A program made the translations under genes and the position numbers. From positions 1 to 56,390 of the forward strand of contig JBJXHG010000175.1 of NCBI GenBank assembly GCA_046160865.1: a stretch of DNA of 56,390 nucleotides, read 5' to 3'. The notes beneath the pieces were generated by a model, which saw nothing but the letters and a program-made list of their open reading frames with translations, searched no databases and was not told where the DNA came from. Origin of the DNA: JBJXHG01 sp046160865. GTDB taxonomy: Bacteria > Planctomycetota > UBA1135 > GCA-002686595. This document shows, piece by piece, positions 43,135-50,347 of this stretch (position 1 is its first letter; every line of letters starts with the position of its first letter).

Positions 43135-44007
43135 TTACGCTCCGAATGTTGCTCCGAACAATTTGCGCCACAACTTCCGACTCTCGGATTCATCCTTACT
43201 AGCCAGTGCATTTCGCGCCGTTCCTGCCGCCGTCTTCACCTGAACCATGAAGTCGTTGAACTCATTCGCAGGCCAATGCTTGGCCACATTGACTACCGAG
43301 TATCCGGGGTCGCTGATCGTGGGAACTGTGTTCATTCCGCGATACCAGCCGAATGAGGACTCAGTTCCTTCGAGGACACTCACGATCCCGGCTGCGTGGG
43401 AGGATGGATAACCCACGCTTCGGTGAACAATGGATTCGAGAATGTAGGACTTCGGACGGCAAGACTCCGTTGGCAGGTGGTCGCGCCAGAACTTCAGTAG
43501 CTTTACTACGTGCACGTAGTAGCCATCGATGGCCTTGTTCTTGTCAGTAGCTGCCTTGATCTGTCCTTTTGGGTGGGTTCCAACCCATTCCTTGGCCTCC
43601 CGATCAGGAATCCACAACGGTCCATTGTCGCCGTTTTGGGATGCGGCCGGAACAAGGTCAACCCATACGTCGTTCGCCGCCTGCACGCCGATTGACCGGC
43701 CCTGTCGTTTGGTCTTCTTGTAGTACTTGCCGAGAATCGACTGCGTCCAGGCGAGCACAACCTCGGGTTCGGTGATCGCGTGATCGATGTCTACCAAGCA
43801 AATCACGTCGACATCATTGATGTCGTTGATGGCCGTATGCCTGGCGTAGGATCCTGAGAGAAACGTGTCCTTGTGAGCATCCTTGAACTCATCATCCTTG
43901 CGCAATTGATCGCGTACTGTCTCGTGTGCCGCCTTTGCGTCGGCGACATGGTCTTCGCCGGGCTCGATGGAGGACAGTAGTGCCTTGAAATCCGCCGCGA
44001 ATTCCAT
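43135..44007 (-). CDS. CD-NTase, CBASS oligonucleotide cyclase
   Basis: A 290-residue protein; the ATG at 44007 has AAGGAG 8 nt upstream. It has the polymerase-beta-type core: LSGSYARHTAI with G52-S53, the metal pair D65 and D67 in NDINDVDVI, and the third Asp, D117, in VWVDLVPA. KAIDGYYVHVVKLLKFWRDH belongs to the helical domain. In CBASS these enzymes sense phage and make cyclic di- or trinucleotides. The C-terminus WRKLFGATFGA ends in small residues, as expected where an E1/E2 pair conjugates the cyclase tail. It lies between the E1 and Cap4-like genes with 2-4 bp gaps. Confidence 0.93.
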   Translation of the reverse strand: MEFAADFKALLSSIEPGEDHVADAKAAHETVRDQLRKDDEFKDAHKDTFLSGSYARHTAINDINDVDVICLVDIDHAITEPEVVLAWTQSILGKYYKKTKRQGRSIGVQAANDVWVDLVPAASQNGDNGPLWIPDREAKEWVGTHPKGQIKAATDKNKAIDGYYVHVVKLLKFWRDHLPTESCRPKSYILESIVHRSVGYPSSHAAGIVSVLEGTESSFGWYRGMNTVPTISDPGYSVVNVAKHWPANEFNDFMVQVKTAAGTARNALASKDESESRKLWRKLFGATFGA

Positions 44008-44009
44008 GC

Positions 44010-45479
44010 TCAGGTCTCCTTGCCCGGAAGCTGGGGGACGTCCCCACCGCCAGGGAGGGTGACTCCATAGCTGCTGGCGATAGCTTCGAGGAAGTTGCCG
44101 CACACCGAGCACTCCGGATCCCTTTCAAACTCCACCCCATACCAACGACAAATCGTCATTTCGTCGACGCTGTCGCTTAACGGAGGCATGGTCGCGTACT
44201 GAGTACCCGCCTCTGGTCGATTGAGCCACAGGTACCAAGGAGCCTCAAAGTCGCGCTTCAGGATATTTAGGGACGACTCCTTTTCAGCAATCAGCTCCAA
44301 GAGTGTCAGCTTGCCCAGCATGTTGGCGATCGGAAGAACATCTAGCGACAGCCCGGGCTCGACTGCAACGGGCCGGTCGGAGTACGCAACGGCATCGGCG
44401 TCTGCGGCGGTCGAGACTTCAACATCCGACGCCGCGTCTGGCATCGCGGCGACAAAGCACTGATGACAGGGCGATTGCCGAGGTCTCACCCGAAGGATTT
44501 GTCCGCCGTACGCACGGCGAAAAGCGCCACCGTAAAGAGCAACGACATCAGCTTCGACGCATAGCCTGTTCACTAGCAACTTGCTCGGTCGACTGTCAGT
44601 ACCACATACGACCACGTCCGCTTTTCGTACATACGCTCGCACTTCATCGAGAACCGAAAAGTCAACACTGAGTGGAACGGCCAAGACCTGCGCCTGTGGG
44701 TTCTTGTCCAGTATAAGGTCACGAACGACGTTTACCTTGTAGCGCCCAGCTTGTGAGACTCCGCCCGGATGGCGCACAACATTTCCCACTCCAAGCCTAT
44801 CGTGATCGAGCAGCACGAAGCTGCCGACACCACACTTGGCAAGTTCTAGCGCCACATGCGCACCACCAGTACCGAGGCCAATAAGAAGCGCCGTCTTGTC
44901 GGCAAGGATAGAAGACTCAAGGAGCCCGGTGCGACGAGTTGCGAGCTCAGGCTGGACATCAGCAAGGGACACTTCTATTGGTGATGCTTTGCCATCAACA
45001 TAGCTATGCCCGAGAGCCCTATAGCGTGTCCCGTTGGGAGCTACGAAAACACCCGCCGCGTCAGCCGCAACCACGGGCGACAGAACAATAGAAATCGCGT
45101 CGCCGACGCGCGGCTTCGGCCCGTTGTCGAGTGTGACTATGCCGCGGTCGAATACTGAAGATGTATGGATTCCAAGCTCAGAATGGGTCCACGCGTCACC
45201 GTTGTCCCAGTTCCTCAACGCAAGGTGTGCAAAACCCCTTGCGCTCAGTTCATCCCATCGCTGCCGCAACCAAGCGGTTGAGATGGTGGCGACGGCGAAC
45301 ATGTCCGCATCATCTGCCGTGATGTTCAGGGCTCGTGGAGTTTGCGTCCCCTCCGCCACGGCAACGATTGTGCGCTTGGTCTTGTCGTAAACGAGCTTGG
45401 TTCGTCCAGGCTTTCGCTCTGCGATGGACTTCATCGCGTCGCGGATCATCTGCTGCTGTTGGGGATCGCTTGTGCTCAT
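44010..45479 (-). CDS. ThiF-type E1-like adenylyltransferase of the CBASS-like operon
   Basis: A 489-residue protein; its ATG overlaps the E2 stop (ATGA). The adenylation domain starts near residue 195: LLIGLGTGGAHVALELAKCG, then FVLLDHDRLGVGNVVRHPGG, with the acidic and Arg residues that bind ATP, and VVVCGTDSRPSKLLVNRLC. Two CxxC pairs (C338/C341 and C457/C460) probably hold zinc as in MoeB and ThiF. The first 190 residues match no E2 domain, so it is not the usual Cap2 fusion; this part is unfamiliar. It would activate a C-terminal carboxylate, most likely that of the cyclase next to it, for transfer to the separate E2. Confidence 0.9.
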   Translation of the reverse strand: MSTSDPQQQQMIRDAMKSIAERKPGRTKLVYDKTKRTIVAVAEGTQTPRALNITADDADMFAVATISTAWLRQRWDELSARGFAHLALRNWDNGDAWTHSELGIHTSSVFDRGIVTLDNGPKPRVGDAISIVLSPVVAADAAGVFVAPNGTRYRALGHSYVDGKASPIEVSLADVQPELATRRTGLLESSILADKTALLIGLGTGGAHVALELAKCGVGSFVLLDHDRLGVGNVVRHPGGVSQAGRYKVNVVRDLILDKNPQAQVLAVPLSVDFSVLDEVRAYVRKADVVVCGTDSRPSKLLVNRLCVEADVVALYGGAFRRAYGGQILRVRPRQSPCHQCFVAAMPDAASDVEVSTAADADAVAYSDRPVAVEPGLSLDVLPIANMLGKLTLLELIAEKESSLNILKRDFEAPWYLWLNRPEAGTQYATMPPLSDSVDEMTICRWYGVEFERDPECSVCGNFLEAIASSYGVTLPGGGDVPQLPGKET

Positions 45480-45940
45480 AGTCTCTCAGCCATGGTTGAT
45501 ACGAACTCCGCCAGTGGACGGCCTGTCGCCAGGTGCTGCTCGTAGGCCTCCAGCCACAGGAGCCCCTTCAAGAAGACCTTGTGTAACATGATGCCGGAGT
45601 GCCATCGTGATTCGCGCCAATGACATATTTGCGGCCAGCCATGTGCGTGCGGCGCCAGAGTGTGCATGTGATGGGTAACGCCTATCGAAGTAAGCGCGGT
45701 GCCGTCATGCATTAGTAGAGGGCTCGGCTCTCGCACGTACATCGACGGCCGTTCGAGTGGGTATCCCGGCGGCAGTGAAACATAGAGCCGATACTGTCTC
45801 CCAGAGTTTGTCGTGGCCATTCCGGCACCCCAGTACGTATCCGTGCCACGGTCGTAGCAAACGCTGAACTGGTCGAACCCTTCGTTTTGCAGGACTTGGT
45901 GTTCGAGATACATGCGCTGACGCTGCTCAGGACTCCACAT
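45476..45940 (-). CDS. Stand-alone E2-like conjugating protein
   Basis: A 154-residue protein; the ATG at 45940 has an excellent ribosome site (AAAGGAGGAGG). It reads YRLYVSLPPGYPLERPSMYV, as in UBC-fold proteins, and PQICHWRESRWHSGIMLHKV, where C106 matches the catalytic Cys of CBASS E2 proteins (LCLY-type motif followed by Trp and a hydrophobic helix). LLWLEAYEQHLATGRPLAEF is the expected C-terminal helix. It overlaps the JAB gene by 14 bp and the E1 gene by 4, so all three are made together. In most type II CBASS this domain is fused to E1; here it is free. Confidence 0.82.
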   Translation of the reverse strand: MWSPEQRQRMYLEHQVLQNEGFDQFSVCYDRGTDTYWGAGMATTNSGRQYRLYVSLPPGYPLERPSMYVREPSPLLMHDGTALTSIGVTHHMHTLAPHAHGWPQICHWRESRWHSGIMLHKVFLKGLLWLEAYEQHLATGRPLAEFVSTMAERL

Positions 45941-46973
45941 GTCCTCCTCCTTTCTTGTGTTCTCGCGCGGAGGTGTAGACATGGATAATGCGATCCACGT
46001 CAAGGGCGGTCAGGTCATTCGGAGCCTCGATGGGCACCGTCGATCCGTCTGCCCGATTCATGTAGTCGACCTCAAGGACCCGCATCGGCCACGCGGACGC
46101 AAGCGCGAAGGCGAGGTGCTCGGCATTGTTCGTCTTCGCGACCAAGACCGTTCCAAAGCCGGTCGTGTGCCGCTCAACCGGTCCTCCACTTTCAGCCGCT
46201 AGCGCTTCAGCCAGCTGACCAAGAGCCATCTCGCGTGTTGTTGAATCGACATCGGAGGCATGCTCAATGACGGGCGATGACGAGTCAGCACCAATGCGAA
46301 TGCGCTTGAGCGGAATACTCTCCCATGCGCTCAGGTCCTGCTCTCGAAGCGCCCCTTGGGCGATAAGCGCTTGCCGGACGGGACTGATTCCAGGCAGTAT
46401 CTTGATGCGAAGCGGGAGCGGCTCGCCCTGGGCACCGGATAGGTCATAGACCCAGGGGTGGATCCGAATGACTGGCTGGCCAGGCCCATCTTCGGTCGTC
46501 GTGATGATCTCGGCCATGTTTGTGAACTGGTTGCGAGAAGCAACACCGACGATGCGGCGTCGATCGCCGCTGCTCGGGCTCGATAGACCGAGCTTGTGAT
46601 GGGAGTGCCAATCGCCGAAGTACCGAAGGCCCCATTTCGTGGCGAGCGGCTCACTGATGTTGCGTAGATACTCAACGTCGAGACGGAAGTGTGCATGATT
46701 GCGCTGCGCTGCCGGGCCAGCCTTGGTGGCAAGAAGCACCGTCGGCAAGTCCTGCCAGCGTCCGAAGAGGTCTCCACCTGTCTCCGTGGACCATGCCGCC
46801 GCCTCTGACGCGATCGCGCGCAGTTCCGACTCCCATGTCACGAGGAAGCCTTGCGGCGGCTTGCTCGCTCGACGCCCGACAAGTCGCCCGAGACGACGGA
46901 CCAGACTGTCACCGTCCGACGAGCCTCGAAGGGTGCGAAGTATGGAAATGACTTGGGGCCGCTTGTTCCGCAC
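45927..46973 (-). CDS. cap3: JAB/MPN (JAMM) metalloprotease, Cap3-like
   Basis: A 348-residue protein from a GTG at 46973, 10 bp from the IS end; a GTG at 46841 (VTWESELRAI, with AAGG upstream) may be the true start. The JAMM zinc site is E64 in WSTETGGDLFGRW and H123, H125 and D137 in FGDWHSHHKLGLSSPSSGDR, with one residue more than the canonical spacing. Cap3-type proteases remove conjugates made by the E1/E2 pair, here probably from the cyclase. The C-terminal 150 residues (GSTVPIEAPNDLTALDVDRI) are an added domain. It is the first gene of the operon, whose own promoter has been replaced by the IS junction. Confidence 0.9.
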   Translation of the reverse strand: MRNKRPQVISILRTLRGSSDGDSLVRRLGRLVGRRASKPPQGFLVTWESELRAIASEAAAWSTETGGDLFGRWQDLPTVLLATKAGPAAQRNHAHFRLDVEYLRNISEPLATKWGLRYFGDWHSHHKLGLSSPSSGDRRRIVGVASRNQFTNMAEIITTTEDGPGQPVIRIHPWVYDLSGAQGEPLPLRIKILPGISPVRQALIAQGALREQDLSAWESIPLKRIRIGADSSSPVIEHASDVDSTTREMALGQLAEALAAESGGPVERHTTGFGTVLVAKTNNAEHLAFALASAWPMRVLEVDYMNRADGSTVPIEAPNDLTALDVDRIIHVYTSAREHKKGGGHVES

Positions 46974-47003
46974 CCGATTTCCTGGACAGTGAGTTGACGG
47001 TAA

Positions 47004-47966
47004 TCACGCGGACACCTTGAGGGCAAGTCGCTCGCGACGGACGGCAGCCGGCGACCGGTGCCCATGGCGTTCGATGAGCCACTGTTCGTTGTAGATCGCG
47101 ATCCAGGCGGCAACGGCGCGACGCACGTCTTCGGCGTCGACGAAGGAGCGGATCCACAGGAGCTGCTCCTTGAGCGTGCGAAAGAAGCGTTCGATGCAGC
47201 CGTTGCCCTCGGGTGCGCGGACAAAAGCCGGACTCGACTCGAAGCCGAGGAAAGCGATCTCGCCCTGGAAGTGATCGCTGATGAATTGACTGCCATGGTC
47301 GTGGCGCAAGTGCACGCCGCGTGCGACGCCTGCAGCGAAGTTGCCGAACATCTTCCGCACGCCCTGACGAATCGGTTCGAGCGCCTCGAAGCGCGTCGCT
47401 TGCTTGGCCGCGTGGATGCCGACGCACTCGGCGGTCGCGTGATCGATCGCGGCGAAGACTGTGACCATGCCTTCGTGCTCGGTCCACACGCTCGTGGCGT
47501 CCGTGCCCCACATGACGTTGGGCAGCGTGGGCGTGATCGTGCCGTCGTGGATGCGCGGACCGAGATTGCGCTGCGCACGAGCGGGAGCGAGCAGTCCGGC
47601 TTCGCGCATCAAGCGCAGCGTGCGTTGCTTCGACGTGCGCACGCCTCGCATCCGCAGGCGAGCCCACACTTTGCGATGACCCTCGCTGACGAACGGCGTT
47701 ACGCCGAGGACCGCGCGGATCTCTGCGGTGAGCTCCGCGTCGGTGTATGCCGTCTTCGGACCGCGTTTACGGCACGGATCTGTGCTCGCGCCGCGCCGCG
47801 AGCGCGCCCAGTACACGCTCGAGCGCGAGCGTTCGAGCGAGCGCATCACGCGACGCACACCGAAGGCACGGTTCACGGAGGTCGATCGCTCGGCGATCAC
47901 GGTTTCGACCTCCGCGATGCCAAAGGGTCGCGCTCCTCGTGCTTGCGCAAGAGCGCCTTCAGGCAC
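47004..47966 (-). CDS. IS3 transposase, OrfB with DDE domain
   Basis: A 320-residue frame in the -1 frame of OrfA. The integrase-like domain has the DDE triad: D in MWGTDATSVWTEHEG, D in HLRHDHGSQFISDHF and E in GNGCIERFFRTLKEQL. SEGHRKVWARLRMRG is the IS3-type HTH_21 segment. It is expected to be made mostly as an OrfAB fusion through frameshifting at 47921-47927. The domains are intact, so the element may be active. Confidence 0.93.
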   Translation of the reverse strand: MPEGALAQARGARPFGIAEVETVIAERSTSVNRAFGVRRVMRSLERSRSSVYWARSRRGASTDPCRKRGPKTAYTDAELTAEIRAVLGVTPFVSEGHRKVWARLRMRGVRTSKQRTLRLMREAGLLAPARAQRNLGPRIHDGTITPTLPNVMWGTDATSVWTEHEGMVTVFAAIDHATAECVGIHAAKQATRFEALEPIRQGVRKMFGNFAAGVARGVHLRHDHGSQFISDHFQGEIAFLGFESSPAFVRAPEGNGCIERFFRTLKEQLLWIRSFVDAEDVRRAVAAWIAIYNEQWLIERHGHRSPAAVRRERLALKVSA

Positions 47967-48277
47967 TCGTTGTCGATCGTCAGCTCACCGATCAAAGCCT
48001 TCAGAGAAGGTGATTCATCGTCGGACGCCGGGGTCCCGCGCGACTTCAGGCCCTCGCGGCCGGCCGCGAGGAACTCGTCACGCCACAAAGACAGCGTCGC
48101 GGCCGTTACGCCGAGATCGCGAGAGATCGCGTCGAGCTCTTCGCCTCGAAGAAGGCGAAGCACCGCGTCCATCTTGCGACCCGAAGAGAATCGTCCCCGC
48201 TCACGTCCCGGATCTCCTCCGGTCGGCCTTCGGCCTCCCTGCGGAGATCCGGACCGCTGCTGCTTCTTCCCTGACAT
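47897..48277 (-). CDS. IS3 OrfA, helix-turn-helix protein
   Basis: A 126-residue protein; the ATG at 48277 has AGGAGG 5 nt upstream. The helix-turn-helix is AVLRLLRGEELDAISRDLGV then TAATLSLWRDEFLAAG, followed by a leucine-rich coiled coil (LKALIGELTIDNECLKALLR) for multimer formation. It binds the ends of the element. The gene ends inside OrfB. Confidence 0.9.
   Translation of the reverse strand: MSGKKQQRSGSPQGGRRPTGGDPGRERGRFSSGRKMDAVLRLLRGEELDAISRDLGVTAATLSLWRDEFLAAGREGLKSRGTPASDDESPSLKALIGELTIDNECLKALLRKHEERDPLASRRSKP
47921..47927 (-). promoter_or_regulatory. Putative -1 frameshift site CCCTTTG
   Basis: On the minus strand, C-CCT-TTG in the OrfA frame fits the X-XXY-YYZ rule and would slip to CCC-TTT-G, joining OrfA to OrfB. 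The two frames differ by -1 and the site lies in their 70-bp overlap. Confidence 0.65.
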
Positions 48278-48322
48278 TGACACCTCCTCTGCTCATCTGA
48301 GCGAACCACTGTGGGGTGTCCA

Positions 48323-48840
48323 GAGAAACCGTAGGGCGGGAGACTGGGATTGTTGCAGCCGGTCAGGCTGGTATCATTCCGTCGGCAACAGCGCAGCAAG
48401 CCTTTGAAAACTTGAATGATATTGAGCAAGACATGATAGTGAGTGGCGAAGTTCCGATCGAGGATTTCCTGCTGATGGGGGCTATTAATTACGCTGTTCG
48501 GAAAGAGCTCGAGCAAGATCCAGATCTGGGGCCGCCTGGAACCGTAGACGTTAGCGGCGGCTATCCAAATGCACTGTTGCATTGTATGAGTGCGTGCGCG
48601 TCCACCAAGATAGTCGGGACTGGTCGAACCAGGAAAATTCTTAATGCGCATGAGGCGGGTGACAAGGTGCAATCCGCTGCTGAGGCAGATAAGGATTACC
48701 ATAACAATAATGCCGGTGTCGCGTGCGGCAAAAACGCCCGCAGCATAGCCGACTGCGGAAAGTGCTGTAAGAAAAGCAAATTAAAAATCAACATCGCTCC
48801 CGCCCAGAAGGGCAACAATGGTGGCCCAACACCGAAATGA
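48323..48840 (+). pseudogene. Orphan C-terminal end of an RHS-type polymorphic toxin
   Basis: About 172 residues of open frame enter from the IS end, with no RHS core or YD repeat before them. The segment SGGYPNALLHCMSACASTKI and NAHEAGDKVQSAAEADKDYH then NNNAGVACG has the His-Glu and D-HNN pattern of DUF6973-like domains at RHS and other polymorphic toxin C-termini. A Cys-rich stretch (CGKNARSIADCGKCCKK) follows. The N-terminal delivery part was lost at the IS junction. If translated from a start within the IS end (48316), it would be an unexported toxin-like domain. The gene behind it could be its immunity gene. Confidence 0.65.
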
Positions 48841-48858
48841 CACACGCTGGAGTTCTAA

Positions 48859-49224
48859 GTGATACATCGCAATCAGTTGGTTGTCGCAGCGATAAAACTG
48901 GTAATGGTTCTTGTCGTCGGTTCTTGCTCTGGAATCACGGGGACAGTAACGCTTAAGACGGCTCCCGATCCTCCACGTGTAGGAAGGGCAAGGGTATTTA
49001 TCTCCATAAGAAATGCCTCGAAGGAAGGCGTCGGCGTTACGAGCGTCGAAGTGTGGGGGGATGGCGTTGTGGTGCGAGATCCTTTTGTCTTGACGGGGCA
49101 CGGCGATTTTGAGGGCGGCGTAGAGTTCCTCAAAGCGTCGGAAGTGACTGTCAAGATGGAATCGAAATGGCCGCGTGGAAAGCGAGGTCCAAGTCGTAGT
49201 TGGCAAGTTCGCGTTGAACCTTAG
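48859..49224 (+). CDS. Small lipoprotein, possible immunity protein
   Basis: A 121-residue protein; the GTG at 48859 has GGAG 6 nt upstream and lies 18 bp after the toxin-like frame. The N-terminus is a signal peptide ending VLVVGSC, a good lipobox. The rest is a single Ig-like beta domain: ITGTVTLKTAPDPPRVGRAR, then VFISIRNASKEGVGVTSVEV and SEVTVKMESKWPRGKRG. Position directly behind a toxin C-terminus suggests an immunity role; the fold alone does not show it. Confidence 0.65.
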   Translation: MIHRNQLVVAAIKLVMVLVVGSCSGITGTVTLKTAPDPPRVGRARVFISIRNASKEGVGVTSVEVWGDGVVVRDPFVLTGHGDFEGGVEFLKASEVTVKMESKWPRGKRGPSRSWQVRVEP

Positions 49225-49755
49225 GCGATTGTCCGAATGCGGTCGTCTGCTGCCATGTCGCGCGGCAAGTTGCCCATCTTGGATGATCGAAAGCTCCGTA
49301 TGGCAATGTCCCGCGCCCTTCATACCGCGTAGGTCGCGCGGGACCGCATTCGCCCTCGCCAACGGCGCTCGTGTGCTTCTGCCGGCCTAAAATCGCGGCA
49401 TCTTCGTGCAGGATGTGCCGTTTCGGTGGAGCGCGAACCGCCGAACAGAGAGTTGTCTTGAAAAGAATGCTGACCAAATCCCTCGGGTTTCGAGATCTTG
49501 AGATCGGGACGAGCCGATTCAATCTCGACGACGGCATCAGGGCTCGAAAGGTCGCGTTGCTCTCGGAAAGAGCCGACAACTGTCGCCGTGGGTGCACACT
49601 CATGGAGGCCGGCAAGGTTCGGGTAGGCTACCCACCGACTTGGGTTCTCCGCGTCTGAGTGCGTCCATGCGCATCATGTTGCAACGGTTTGCAACACCAC
49701 GATTCCGGCGTAAGATCTCGTTGTCACGCGCTCTTCTCGCAACGGCGGCACTTGG
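49225..49755. other. Right end of the island, no gene supported
   Basis: Open frames here are short, lack ribosome sites and show no known motif. It lies between the lipoprotein gene and the attachment site. Confidence 0.5.
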
Positions 49756-49800
49756 TTGCCAAGGTTGATGTCGAGGGTTCAAGTCCCTTCAGCCGCTCCA
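49756..49800 (+). other. Right attachment site, attR (45 bp)
   Basis: An exact copy of 30437-30481, the 3' part of tRNA-Gly from the anticodon loop to the base after the discriminator. There is no tRNA 5' half in front of it (GGCACTTGG), so it is a remnant left by insertion. Confidence 0.95.
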
Positions 49801-50347
49801 CTTCGCGCGTTGCGCGATGGCCCTTCTCGGGCCTTTCCTGCGAGGTTTCGGCACACCTCGCGGCGCTGACGAGCTGGTCGATCGGGCGAGAGATCCGTCG
49901 CGTTCGGACAATCGCGGACAAGAGGGTGCAGATGCGGGGCGGAGGGTCGGCGCTATCTCGCCACACGGACATGCGCAGGTGATTGCGATGTCGTTCGGTG
50001 CGTGTCCTCGACTTGCATCGCAATCATCCAGTGCCGTCGACCCTTCGAAGCGACGGTCGCGGGCGAGTCCCGGGATTGAGCGACGATCGCCAACGGCGAG
50101 TTCGGCAAACGCTTCGCGGTGAAACGACTCGAAGATTCTGGACACGTTTTCGACGCGAGCGTCCTTTTGCATCGTGAACTATCGGTCGTGGCTAGACGAC
50201 GCGTCCTTCGCTTCGTCGTTCCTCGGTCGACGTCGCTCCCTCTCAGCACTCCGTCGTGGCGTGTGTGGCGTCGGTCGCTCGTTGCGCCCGTCCCTCAGAT
50301 CGTCGTCGACGCTGCGCGTGTGCCATCGAGTACACACCGTGATTGCC
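49801..50347. other. Intergenic region before the RHS gene
   Basis: No gene is supported. The RHS frame stays open from 50174, but the stretch before 50348 encodes an Arg/Ser-rich sequence without homology. The promoter of the RHS gene should lie here. Confidence 0.5.

Larger units (their letters stand above)
46983..48322 (-). mobile_element. IS3-family insertion sequence
   Basis: A 1340-bp element with TGGACA ends: TGGACAGTGAG at 46983 and TGGACACCCCACAGTGG inverted from 48322. It carries two overlapping minus-strand frames, as usual for IS3. No target-site duplication is visible (TCC at the left, GAG at the right). Together with the truncated RHS gene at the right, that points to a deletion or rearrangement through the element rather than a simple insertion. 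Confidence 0.9.
30437..49800. mobile_element. Integrated genomic island in tRNA-Gly, defence-rich
   Basis: It is bounded by 45-bp direct repeats made of the tRNA-Gly 3' end. It carries a tyrosine integrase just inside the left end, a second integrase, an IS3-family element, and toxin-antitoxin, nuclease and CBASS-like genes. Many cargo genes have lower GC and more TTA/ATA-type codons than the flanking chromosome. No conjugation, capsid or replication gene is seen, so it looks like a non-self-transmissible island moved by its integrase or by a helper. Confidence 0.93.

Noticed and set aside
45476..46973. Bil/BUB-type ubiquitin-like system instead of CBASS
   Set aside because: A JAB, E2 and E1 set would fit, but no ubiquitin-like gene is found, and a CD-NTase and a SAVED effector are directly coupled; the option is kept only for the origin of the E1 and E2.
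30437..49800. Prophage
   Set aside because: No capsid, terminase, portal, tail or lysis gene is present; integrases alone do not make a phage.
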